DNA from: Euonymus europaeus
Lineage: Eukaryota > Streptophyta > Magnoliopsida > Celastrales > Celastraceae
NCBI GenBank assembly: GCA_963580455.1
Contig: OY756970.1
Location: forward strand, 13,578,001-13,642,000
Length of the DNA stretch: 64,000 nucleotides
Direction of reading: 5' to 3'
A program made the position numbers and the translations under genes. The notes below the pieces were generated by a model. The model was not told where the DNA came from and made no database searches. It saw nothing but the letters and a program-made list of their open reading frames with translations. Shown here piece after piece: positions 46,421-58,114 of the stretch; positions within the stretch are counted from its first letter, which is position 1, and each line of letters starts with the position of its first letter.

Positions 46421-49400
46421 ATGAGTTCTCTTTTTAGATCAACTTCTACCTCTTCAACTATATCAGACGATAGAATCGTCAATCAAGAAGAAATTAATCT
46501 TGAAGATTTAGTTAGGGACGTTGATGATTGGGATATTCCCCGAGTTGAAATAAACAAAATATATAAAAAGGAATCCAGATTTAATATCCTAAGTCGTAAT
46601 GATTATACGATTAAAACTGAAGAAAGAGATATTAAACTGTTTAAGTCATATGAAACCATTACTTTTAGTTCTAGATGACATTCAGTTGATTTACAAAAAT
46701 TCAATCGTAGTTCGTCCACTTCATCCTTTAGATCAGAGTCAGGAATCCTTCCTAGAAATTCCTTCTCTACTCCAAGTACTTCTTTTAAAACAAAAAATCA
46801 ATTTTCATCCACTCCGAGCACTTCTTATCATCCTGATTTAAGTGGAGTTAATCATTCTGGTTCAATACCAAAACCATTTTACAATGTTCAACAGCCAGAA
46901 TCCCAAAACAGTTCCACCGAAGAGCCAATGTCACCAACTTATTTTCAAATGGTTGATAATAATGACCTAGAGTTAAATGTTCTTATTTGTGATAATTTCG
47001 TTATCGACAAACAATCATTACAAAAAGATTTTTATTCTTCTCAAAATACAGCCAAAAGAGACTGGTTCCTCAGTCATTATGCAGGTGAGAAAAGACAGTC
47101 TATTCAAAACCGATATTATGATTTTCTCGAACAAATACAAAAACAACTGCCATTCTTTGAATACTTTGAGTTAGACAGTGATGACCCCAGCATTGATTGG
47201 GCATCTTATCCTTTTACTCCAAAACCTCAAAAGCTTCAAAATCTTCCAAATTTTCCAAAACTTTAGATTCCTCCATCAATGCTCCAACCAGGGTTCAGAC
47301 CTGGAATGAGGGTACTCAACAATCCATTCTTAAGTCCGAACGTCCGTCATTAACTAAAGCTAAACCTCCCACGAAGGACATTAGTTTCCAAACAGCAATT
47401 GATCAGAAAATACAAGCTCTTCACATTGATCTACATCAATCCTCTTGTCAGAAAAATAAATCCTTAGGAACCTCAACAATCCATAATTTTGATAAAGTAA
47501 AAAAATCTTCTAATAACCTTATACAAAGCTCTGGTTCTTCTTCTGAAAACAATGATAAATCTCAGGATAAAAGAATTACTTGTAAACATTGTAATAAATC
47601 TAATCATTGGACACGATACTGTCGTGTTCGAAAAAGGATTAAAAAATTACAATTAGATCAAGAATTAATGACGAAAATAGACTTAACTTTAAACGATACA
47701 GATGAGTCATCAGATGATGAAAATATTAAAATAGAACCTCATAATCATATATCTTCTGTTACAGAGATTACCATGAAAACTCCAAACCCTAGCATTAAAA
47801 CACTTCAACAGGATATTGCTAAACTTAAAACCGAAATCAAAAATATGAAACAAGAAAAAGATTCAAAGGAAAATAAGGAACAACCTTGCCTTAGATTACT
47901 GTCTCAAGTTACTAGCCAAAAATGGTTTATCAAAATTGCACTAGAAATCCAAAAATCATTCTCTTTTGATACAATAGCCTTAGTTGACTCTGGAGCTGAT
48001 TTAAATTGTCTTTGTTCAGATTTAGTTCCTCGTCCTTATTGGGAAAACACAATGGAAGGAATCAAATCAGCCGCAGGAGAACAACTTAAGATTCTTTATA
48101 AATTATCTGATGTTACAATCACAAACAAAGATGTTACTCTCAAAACTAGTTTCTTAGGTATTCAAAACATTACAAAGTATGTTATTCTAGGAACCCCATT
48201 CCTTGAGTTACTCAAACCATTCAAAATTAGTAATCATGGGATTCATACTAGGATTATAGGAAATAAAATTATTTTTCCTTTCATACAACAACCTATCACA
48301 AAAAATATCCACATTTTAGCACAAAATTTTGTTTATGAAGATTCTATAAATTGCTTCATTGAAAATAAAGAAAAACAAATTGAACACCTTTCTGATAAGA
48401 TTGTTATCTCCCAGATTGATCAACAATTATCAACAACAGAAACAAAAGAAAAAATAGAATCCCTCCAAAGTATCTTTGAAAAAGATGTCTGTTCTGACCT
48501 TCCTACTGCCTTCTGGGATAGGAAGAAACATGTTGTCCAATTACCTTATGAAAAAGATTTCCAAGAAATTAATATTCCCACAAAAGCCAGAGGAATACAA
48601 ATGAACAAAGAATTAGAAGAACACTGTAGAAAAGAAATTCAAGATCTTTTAGATAAGAAACTAATTAGACACAGTCAGTCTCCTTGGAGTTGTGCTGCTT
48701 TTTATGTTAATAAGAATGCTGAAATTGAACGAGGAGTTCCTCGACTTGTTATCAATTATAAACCTTTAAACAAAACCCTCCAATGGATTCGTTATCCAAT
48801 TCCTAATAAAAAAGATTTACTAGCTAAATTATACGATGCTAAAATCTTTTCAAAGTTTGATATGAAATCTGGTTTCTGGCAAATCCAGATCCAGGAACAA
48901 GATAGGTACAAGACTGCATTCACTGTCCCATTTGGACAGTACGAATGGAATGTTATGCCTTTTGGTTTAAAGAATGCACCTTCTGAATTTCAGAAAATTA
49001 TGAATGATATTTTTAATCCTTATTCTCAATTCTTAATTGTGTACATTGATGATGTTTTGATATTTTCTCATAATATCAAACAACATTTTTATCATCTCTT
49101 TAAGTTTCTCAAGATCATTAAAGACAATGGTTTGGTTGTGTCCAAAACAAAGATTAAATTATTTCAAACAAATATTCGATTTCTTGGTCATAATATTCAT
49201 CAGGGTACTATTATACCAATTGAACAATCCATCAATTTCGTTGACAAGTTTCCAGACAAAATATTAGATAAAACTCAGTTACAACGATTCTTGGGAAGTT
49301 TAAATTATATTGCTGATTTTTATCCTAACCTTCAAAAATTATGCAAACCTTTACATGACAGGTTAAAGAAGAATCCCCCTCCTTGGACGGATACTCATAC

Positions 49401-49863
49401 TTCTATAATCCAAAGGATCAAGGCTTATCTTCCCACATTACCTTGTTTATGTATTCCTGATCCTACTGCTTTTAAGATTGTTGAAACAGATGCTTCTGAA
49501 ATTGGTTATGGTGGTATTCTTAAACAATTGAAAAATGATAAAGAGGAAATTATACAATTTACCTCCAAGAAATGGAATCCTACCCAACAAAATTATTCTA
49601 CAATTAAAAAGGAAATTTTATCTATTGTTTTATGCATTTCAAAGTTTCAAGGTGATTTATTAAATCAAAACTTTTTAGTTCGTGTTGATTGTAAATCTGC
49701 AAAAGAGGTTTTACAAAAAGATGTCCAAAACATAGCCTCCAAACAGATTTTCGCTAGATGGCAAGCTATTCTTAGTGTTTTTGATTTTGATATTGAACAC
49801 ATTGCAGGTAAAGATAATAATTTACCAGATTTCTTAACACGTGAATTCTTGCAGGATCGATAA
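46421..49863 (+). pseudogene. EPRV component A ORF1, nearly complete apart from MP core
   Basis: ATG at 46421. N-terminal region, 579-nt in-frame MP-core deletion, TGA at 46676-46678, one-base deletion near 47224, then an unbroken frame to 49863. That frame holds CCHC (about 47580-47622), a basic and acidic spacer, protease (DSGADLN, near 47989-48003), RT (KSGFWQ, YIDD near 49042-49053) and RNase H (VETDAS). It is the longest uninterrupted enzyme-coding stretch in the window, with conserved catalytic residues visible. No capsid core lies between linker and CCHC, as in all A copies. The right arm of the inverted repeat covers the first half. Confidence 0.93.
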
Positions 49864-49940
49864 TACATTATCCAAAAGTGAGCAGTATCAAAGGAAAATT
49901 TCTCAGTAAGCTGGTTAAGGTTATCTCTTTTACCTTTGTT

Positions 49941-50189
49941 ATGTATCCATTTGAATTAAAACGACTGGTAAACAGACTTAACCATCTTAAAACTGATCTT
50001 ACATAATAAAATAAAAGGTTATCTATTCAGATTATCAGGTGGCACATTGCTCATCCTTATCAACAGGCTCCCCCTGTTTGGATTTCTCAAAATCGTGCTG
50101 ATATTATCGAAAACAAACATATTATTAATTTATTGACCCTACAAGTCAATTCATTTCAGAGTGAATTAGAAATTATCTCTCGAATTTAA
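49941..50189 (+). pseudogene. EPRV ORF2, full-length with two adjacent stops
   Basis: Starts MYPFELKRLV, like the copy at 19637. Two consecutive stop codons (50004-50009) replace a Gln-Glu pair after residue 21. The remaining frame to TAA at 50187-50189 has the long form without the 69-nt deletion. Confidence 0.62.
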
Positions 50190-50197
50190 AGTTTAAA

Positions 50198-50641
50198 ATG
50201 GCTTCTGATTCACTTAAATATATTTTAGCAAGATTTTCAACTCCCATATTTTCAAATGATTTCTGTCCCAAAAAACCCAGTTACGTTTATCTTGAACTCG
50301 AGAAACATCAAATTAATGTTGTTCTTCATTCTTGGGATGATTGGGAAGAATGTTGGGCATACCCTATCTTAAATGCTGACAATGTTAAAATCGAATGTTT
50401 GCGTATTTTCCATTATTTTGACTTACCTTATGATTTGCGCAAAAACATTCTTCAAATCGCACTCTTCTCTCAAATACGTGATCAGATTTTATTTGATCTT
50501 ATTACTGATCATGTTCACGATTTTATCAATCAATTTATTGAAGAAGAAGAAGCTTTAGAAAATAATGATTCCATCGATAGTATGGAAGAATTTTGGGATG
50601 AATTTGAAGATGAACCCGATGCATGGGTAGATGAGTTTTAA
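50198..50641 (+). CDS. EPRV ORF3, intact (147 aa)
   Basis: Nine bases after the ORF2 stop, start MASDSLKYIL. Nearly identical to the ORF3 at 42475, including the IDS insertion in the acidic tail. A few substitutions (for example PSYVYLE, EKHQIN). No recognised domain. Confidence 0.62.
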   Translation: MASDSLKYILARFSTPIFSNDFCPKKPSYVYLELEKHQINVVLHSWDDWEECWAYPILNADNVKIECLRIFHYFDLPYDLRKNILQIALFSQIRDQILFDLITDHVHDFINQFIEEEEALENNDSIDSMEEFWDEFEDEPDAWVDEF

Positions 50642-50694
50642 ATGATTTTAAGAAATTCATCTCAAACCTGATCATGCCCAGTTATGGCTTGGCT

Positions 50695-50970
50695 ATTCCA
50701 CCTTTAACGGTAGGTGGTAAAGAAATAACCAAATCCGTTGAAAGTTGGAAGCTTTACTCAAAAGCTCAAAAAACCTACAAGGTGCCTAACTAAGTCTGGG
50801 TTAATCGACTTAGCTATTCCACCTCAAACGGTAGGTGGTAAAGAATTAACCAAATCCGTTGAAAGTTGGAGGTTTTACTCAAAAACCCAAAAATCCTATA
50901 AGGTACCTAACTAAGTCTGGGTTAATCGACTTAGCTATTCCACCTTAAACGGTCGGTGGTAAAGAAAATG
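50695..50970. repeat. 121-bp promoter-upstream repeats, about 2.3 copies
   Basis: Blocks start at 50695, 50816 and 50937, exactly 121 bp apart. Same repeat number as at 4400. Confidence 0.88.
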
Positions 50971-51192
50971 GCAAATCCGTTGACAGCTGGGTATTTGCTA
51001 AAAATACCATTTTACCCTTTCGGGTCCAAACATGAAACATGAAGACATTATGGACAAAAAGACAAGGTTATTGCTTTTCCATAAAAGCACCATTATCAAA
51101 AGTGGAACATCATTTCAAAAGGTGGGAGACATTGACCACTATTCAAGTTCCACTATTTAACTTTTTATCATTGTAAAGGTGATCTCTTAATC

Positions 51193-51200
51193 TATAAAAG
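51193..51200 (+). promoter_or_regulatory. TATA box of EPRV promoter (upstream of component B)
   Basis: TATAAAAG in the conserved block. The component B copy that follows uses the same promoter and leader sequence as component A copies. Confidence 0.75.
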
Positions 51201-52087
51201 AGACCACCTATGCCTTAGTTTATGATCTTTTGGCTCTTACAAATCTTTTGGCACTTAGACATCTTGAGCTTGGAGCTTTGTTTTGGTTCCAACATAGAAT
51301 TCTCTCAACCTCTCTTCTCTCAAAACCTTCCTCTCTTATCGAAAACGGGAACTACAGAGTTCCCTCCTCTCAATGTAAGCTACAAGCAGGCATTGAAAAG
51401 TCTGTAAGTTATCTTGTTTAATACTTGCAGCTTTTGAATGCATTCAATAATATCTATGGCTGGTTTAACCGCCTTTATTGTTTAATTGCTCATATATTGT
51501 TCATCTTATGGCTGGTTCTACCGCCTCTCTTATTGTTTTATTTATGTCTTGCTTCGACGGCGCCACAAACGGTTGGCTCTGCCGCCTGTGGTTATAAAGC
51601 CCAGAAGATCTTCATGTTCTTTTGTTCTTTTATTCATCATTTATTTTATAATGCTTGATATAGCAATTGCTTTAGCATTGTTAAATTTATTTATGTTCTT
51701 GTTCTTGCTTTACTTAATTTTATGTTTATAAATCTTTGTTCTTCTTCCTCCATTTCTTTGTTATAATCAAGGCGACTCAGGACGATTAAGTTTGTCGAGC
51801 CCAATTTATATATTGAGTTTAGTGAGGCTCTGTGAGGATCACAAGCTTCAACTCGTTAACTAAATCGAATAGCTTAGTTTCTTCAGTGCTTGCATGATCC
51901 TTCCCGTTATGGTATCAGAGGTTGGGGCAAGTGGTTGTATATTAAGGGACTTATGGTTGATTGCATACCATGCTAATGCTTTGTGGAAACCAAGGACAAA
52001 AGGGGGCCAGTAAGGGGCGACGGACAGCCCGGTAAGTGCCAGCGCGATACCCTTGGTAAAGCATCAAGTTGAGGGTATTAATCAAAC
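51201..52087 (+). other. EPRV leader with primer binding site
   Basis: Full leader: hairpin arms 51390-51400 and 51431-51441 (one mismatch), primer binding site 51910-51921, then the conserved GGACAAAAGGGGGCCAGTAA region and ORF1. Sister to the leaders of component A. Confidence 0.85.
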
Positions 52088-55000
52088 ATGAGTTCTCTTT
52101 TTAGATCAACTTCTACCTCTTCAACTATATCAGACGATAGAATCGTCAATCAAGGAGAAATTAATCTTGAAGATTTAGTTAGGGACGTTGATGATTGGGA
52201 TATTCCCCGAGTTGAAATAAACAAAATATATAAAAAGGAATCCAGATTTAATATCCTAAGTCGTAATGATTATACGATTAAAACTGAAGAAAGAGATATT
52301 AAACTGTTTAAGTCATATGAAACCATTACTTTTAGTTCTAGACGATATTCAGTTGATTTACAAAAATTCAATCGTAGTTCGGCCACTTCATCCTTTAGAT
52401 CAGAGTCAGGAATCCTTCCTAGAAATTCCTTCTCTACTCCAAGTACTTCTTTTAAAACAAAAAATCAATTTTCATCCACTCCGAGCACTTCTTATCATCC
52501 TGATTTAAGTGGAGTTAATCATTCTGGTTCAATACCAAAACCATTTTACAATGTTCAACAACCAGAATCCCAAACCAGTTCCACCCAAGAACCAATGTCA
52601 CCAACTTATTCTCAAATGGTTGATAATAATGACCCAGAGTTAAATGTTCTTATCTGTGATAATTTTGTTATTGACAAACAATCATTACAAAAAGATTTTT
52701 ATTCTTCTCAAAATACAGCCAAAAGAGACTGGTTCCTCAGTCATTATGCAGGTGAGAAAAGACAGTCTATTCAAAATCGATATTATGATTTTCTCGAACT
52801 AATACAAAAACAAATGCCGTTCTTTGAATACTTTGAGTTAGACAGTGATGACCCCAGCATTGATTGGGCATCTTATCCTTATACTCCAAAAGCCTCAAAA
52901 GCTTCAAAATCTTCCAAATCTTCCAAATCTTTCGATTCCTCCATCAATGTTACAACTAGGGTTCAGACTTGGTATGACAATACTCAGAAAAATGTGGTTG
53001 CATCTGACCATCCACCTTTAACCCAGCTTAAGTTAGATTATAAGAATTCTTCTGTGATTGCTACACCATTTAAAGTATCCAAAGCTGAGGAGTTCAAAGG
53101 CATTGTAGAACAAAATAATTTTACGAACCAACATCTGTCCACAATTGGTCAGCAGTTAACTAGGATTGAAGATTATGTTCAAAAGCCAACCATTACAAAG
53201 AATTCTGACAAACCAATGTTTAAACCCTATGAGATACCCCCCAAATTAGCAAAAACGTTAGCTCCTCAAGATTCTGATTTCATGACTGCCATAGAGAGAA
53301 AATTACAAGATATTAAAGAAAGTAAATTACAGGAACTTACTGCCACTTTAACACAATTCCCCTCCTTACAAATTCCTGAAACTCCTACGTCATCTACAAC
53401 TCCAGGTGTCAATAATCTTGATAAAAATAGAGATACTCCATCCAATTCTGATTTTGACATCAATAAAATGACATGGCAAGCTCCTCAAAAACTTTATTAT
53501 TCTAAAACCACTCAACCAGATATTTTGTTAGAAGAAAAACAAACCAACCAAATGAAATATAATGCTGATACCATTTATGAATGGAATATAGATGGTATGT
53601 CCGATTATAATATCCTTAATTTATTACAACAAATGACGATGGTCAGCAATGCTTACAAAACAAAAACAGATACAACTGACCAGGCTATTGCAAACATAAT
53701 TATTGCTGGTTTTACAGGACAGTTAAAAGAATGGTGGGATTACCATCTTACATCTGCTCAACAAAATGAAATGCTTAATGCTGTTAAAACTGCTTCTGAT
53801 GGTACAGTTATCAAAATAGAATTAGGCGTCGAAATCTAGGATTCAGTTGCCACACTTATCTTTTCAATATCCAAACATTTCTTAGGAGATCCATCCAGTA
53901 TTAGAGATAGGTCTTCTGAACTCTTAGCCAATTTAAGATGCCAAAAACTCCATGATTTTCGCCAATACAAAGATACCTTCTTAACCAGAGTTATGATGCG
54001 GCCCGACAACAACCAACTTTTTTGGAAAGAAAAATTCTTAGCAGGACTCCCAATCTTATTAGGTGATAAGGTACGTGAAAAGATTAAATCTTTACACAAC
54101 AATCAAATTCCTTATGATCAGTTAACCTATGGTGATCTAGTGAATCACATTCAGAAAGTAGGTTTACAATTATGTTCTGACATTAAGTTACAGAAACAGT
54201 TAAAATATGAAAAAACCAAATCTAGAAATGAACTAGGTTCTTTCTGTAAACATTTTGGTTTCGAAGAAAATTGTTCTAAACCAAAAGATTCCCCTTCTAA
54301 GAAAACTTCTTATTCCAAAAAGCCTTATTATTCTAGATCAAATTATCGTTCCCGATTTTATAAAAATCCTTTTACACCAAAGTCATCTCAAGGGAAGAAA
54401 GACGGCCCCAAACCAAAATCTAATCCTCAACCTGACAAACCTAAAACCCCAACCTGTTAGAAATGCAATAAACCAGGACATTTTGCCAGGTATTGTAAAG
54501 TTCGTCAAAGGATTAATGAATTAGAACTAGATGACAAGATTATTGCGAAGTTAGATTTAATTCTTTTAGACACTGATGATGATTCATCTTTATCTTTATC
54601 TGATGATGAAAACCATTATGATGATATTCCTTCTTCATCTTCTGATCCTGAAATTAACATGCTTTCTAGAGATCAAGAATATCTTTTAGACGTTGTTAAT
54701 CATATTGATGATTCTATTGTTAAATTAGCTTATTTAGACAAATTAAAACAAACTTTATTTCATTGCGATAATAAGATTGCTCCTCCTAAAGCAACTTATA
54801 ATCTGAAAGAAATTTTATCTAAACATGATCAAAGCATAGAACCTTCTTTTAAACCTGATATTCAATATCTCCAGATAGAGATTTCTGCAATAAAAATCGA
54901 ACTTAACAGCCTTAGGAACCAGCAAAAGAATGACCGTATGAAAATAAATCAACTAGTCTCCATTATCGAAAAAGGAAAAGGTTTAATGACGACATCTGAG

Positions 55001-56878
55001 ACACCTAGTGACTCAGAAGAAGATGAACGCATACGAAAGATAGAAACAGAAGGAATTCTAGTTGAAAGTTCTTATAAAAATGATCAACCCTTCTTAGGTT
55101 TATTATCTCAAGTTATTGGTCAAAAATGGTTTATCAAAATAACTATTATTATTTGTGATTCTTATTCTTTTGATACTATTGCCTTAGTAGATTCAGGTGC
55201 AGATTTAAATTGCCTTCGTTCTGATTTAGTTCCTTATCATTATTGGGAAAACACAATTGAAGGCATGAAAACTGCAGCAGAAGAACAACTTAAGATTCTC
55301 TACAAAGTATCCAATGCAAAAATAAGCAAATCCAATGCTTCTTTTACTTTAGATTTTTTGGGTGTACAAAATATTACAAAATATGTTATCTTAGGGACAC
55401 CTTTCCTGGATCTTATCAAACCATTTCATGTAAGTCATGATGGTCTTTCTACAACTTTATCTGGGAAAAATATATTTTTTCCTTTTATCCAACAAACATC
55501 AAAAGGACTAACTTCTTCTATAAATAGATGTTCACTTCATCATCTTATTACAGCAACCATGAGCACTTCCTCTAGAAGAGGACGAGGGAGAATGTCTCCA
55601 CCAACAACAAGATCACAAATGCAGAGACTTTCCAAAGAATCTTATGCTTTAGATACAGCACCAATCCTCCCAAAGAAATCATGGGCCGACATTGCTGACG
55701 AAGAAGATCAGAAGATAGCTCTTCCCAAAACAAGATCAAAAGGTAAGGAGGTAATCTCTGTTTCTGATCCTCAACCCCAAACCCCAATTCCCCAAGAGAT
55801 TTTAAACAATCCTTCCCTTTTAGAATGGGTTTCATCTTTACAAGAAACCCCTGAGGATGCTTTAGCAATCCAGGCACAAAAACCACCCATTAGTTCAGCT
55901 TTAATTATTTCTGAGCCTGTTTTAAAAACTGCTGCCAATATGGCTTTATCCCAAAATTAAACGCAACCTTTTACTTATGTATCCAAATATTTTGACAAAC
56001 AGATTTATCAAAAGGTTGTTCTTATGGAAACTGAATTTCATAGTAAAGATCCAAGAACTGTGGTCTCTAAAGTCTTTCCTCCAAATTGGCATTTCATGCC
56101 ACAAGATTTAAACAAAGATCAAAAATTTTATGAATTTATATTGATTGATACTGATTCAATTTCCATGAAAAAGTATCATAATCCAGATTCTGTTCTTACA
56201 CATTGCACTGTTATGATTTTAAAGGTTTTAACCCCAGCAATGTGGGGACAACAGTTACATGACACAAAACAATTTTCAGTAAATTTTAAACCTTCGAGAT
56301 TTTCTTACTGGGATTACCAAGAAGCTTGGACAAAAGCCTTTTTAGTTCCTTCCTCTGAGCAAAGGCACTCATGGTTTTTCCAATTCAAAGTTAATCAAAC
56401 TTATCATTTTCCCAATTGGTTTAACGAATGGTGGTGGCACTTCGGACCCCTCCAAGAAATTTTGCCCTCAATTGTCCGTGAAGGATTTGATGTTTTCAGA
56501 TCTCGTTATCAACCCCAGAACATGGCCATACCACCTTTATTATATTTTTTCTCCCTCTTTGCCATCTCATGGATCACAAATTGGCAATATCAACTTCATG
56601 ATGAATCTGCAAGCTTATCATATTTAGTCCGAATTTATCGAACCAAATGGTAGGACAAGTTTGATGCTACAAGAGCCTACCCTGATAATGTGCTTAAATG
56701 GTTCTCATCTAATGATGCCAAAACTAAACAGATTGAACACCATTTACTGGGAATGAAATCCTTTATCAGTTCCAAATTAATTTCAGCCACATCTGAAGAT
56801 GAACTTGCTCACCTTCTTCTAGGAGTTTCAACTCTGATGATCTTCTTGACGAAGATAACTGATCAAGTCCAGTTATGA
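52088..56878 (+). pseudogene. EPRV component B polyprotein: MP remnant, capsid, CCHC, protease, C-terminal domain; no RT
   Basis: One frame from the ATG at 52088 with only four nonsense codons (53837, 54458, 55958, 56651) and no frameshift until a small deletion near 56822. Order: MP N-terminus with the 579-nt core deletion; RDWFLSHYAG linker; a component B-specific linker (VQTWYDNTQK); a capsid core (about 53460-54250, with TGQLKEWWDYHLT and FWKEKFLAGLP motifs); a Lys/Ser/Tyr-rich basic stretch; CCHC knuckle (54455-54496, one codon now TAG); protease (DSGADLN at 55190); then an Arg/Gly-rich hinge (SSRRGRGRMS) and a C-terminal domain of about 400 residues with NEWWWHF. The promoter repeats follow at once, leaving no room for RT or RNase H. 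Capsid assignment rests on position before the CCHC and the gag-like W motif. Confidence 0.88.
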
Positions 56879-56885
56879 CTTGACT

Positions 56886-57055
56886 ATTCCACCTCAAACG
56901 GTAGGTGGTAAAGAATTACCCAAATCCGTTGAAAGTTGGAGGTTTTACTCAAAAACCCAAAAATCCTACAAGGTACCTAACTAAGACTGGGTTAATCGAC
57001 TTAGCTATTCCACCTCAAACGGTCGGTGGTAAAGAAAATAACAAATCCGTTGATA
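56886..57055. repeat. 121-bp promoter-upstream repeat, 1.4 copies
   Basis: Blocks start at 56886 and 57006 (120 bp apart). Component B carries the same repeat family as component A. Confidence 0.85.
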
Positions 57056-57262
57056 GCTGGGTATTTGCTAAAAATACCATTTTACCCTTTCGGGTCCAAA
57101 CATGACACATGAAGACATTATGGACAAAAGGACAAGGTTATTGCTTTTCCATAAAAGCACCATTATCAAAAGTGGAACATCATTTCAAAAGGTGGGAGAC
57201 ATTGACCACTATTCAAGTTCCACTATTTAACTTTTTATCATTGTAAAGGTGATCTCTTAATC

Positions 57263-57270
57263 TATAAAAG
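57263..57270 (+). promoter_or_regulatory. TATA box of EPRV promoter
   Basis: TATAAAAG in the conserved context, upstream of the recombinant copy. Confidence 0.75.
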
Positions 57271-58114
57271 AGACCACCTATGCCTTAGTTTATCATCTTT
57301 TGGTTCTTAGACATCTTTGGCTTGGAACTTAGAATTCTCTCAACCTCTCTTCTCTAAAAACCTTCCTCTCTTATCAAAAACGGGAACTACAGAGTTCCCT
57401 CCTCTCAATGTAAGCTACAAGCAGGCATTCAAAAGTCTGTAAGTTTATCTTGTTTCTTACTTACAGATTTTGAATGCATTCAATAATATCCATGGCTGGT
57501 TTAACCGCCTTTATTGTTTAATTGTTCATATATTGTTCATCTTATGGCTGGTTCTACCGCCTCTGTTATTGTTTTATTTATGTCTTGCTTCGACGGCGCC
57601 ACAAACGGTCGGCTCTGCCGCCTGTGGTTATAAAGCCCAGAAGTTTTTATGTTCTTTTGTTCATCATTTATTTTATAATGCTTGATATTGCAATTGCTTT
57701 AGCATTGTTAAATTTATTTATGTTCTTGTTCTTGCTTTACTTAATTTTATGTTTATAGATCTCTGTTCTTCTTCCTCCATTTCTTTGTTATAATCAAGGC
57801 GACTCAGGACGATTAAGTCTGTCGAGTCCAATTTATATATTGAGTTTAGTGAGGCTCTGTGAAGATCACAAGCTTCAACTCGTTAACTGAATCGAATAGC
57901 TTAGTTTCTTCCCTGCTTGCATGATCCTTCCCGTTATGGTATCAGAGGTTGGGGCAAGTGGTTGTATATTAAGGGACTTATGGTTGATTGCATACCATGC
58001 TAATGCTTTGTGGAAACTAAGGACAAAAGGGGGCCAGTAAGGGGCGACGGACAGCCCAGTAAGTGCCAGCGCGATATCCTTGGTAAAGCATCAAGTTGAG
58101 GGTATTAATCAAAT
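57271..58114 (+). other. EPRV leader with primer binding site
   Basis: Hairpin arms 57425-57435 and 57467-57477 (one mismatch; the acceptor-like site here reads TTACTTACAG). Primer binding site 57937-57948. Slightly shorter than other leaders because of a small deletion just after the TATA box. Confidence 0.85.

Larger units (their letters stand above)
43871..48156. repeat. 2.1-kb inverted repeat of EPRV leader and ORF1, 69-bp loop
   Basis: Left arm 43871-45979 (minus orientation) and right arm 46049-48156 (plus orientation) run from the leader through ORF1 into the protease. Outer ends are TAAGAAACTAGTT and its complement; inner ends CATAAAATT and AATTTTATG. Both arms share private variants: a TGA in RRHS of the linker, DNNDLELN, and a CGAAGAGCC block. 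The arms are therefore sister copies rather than random array members. The only clear difference affecting frame is a missing base in the right arm near 47224. Confidence 0.93.
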
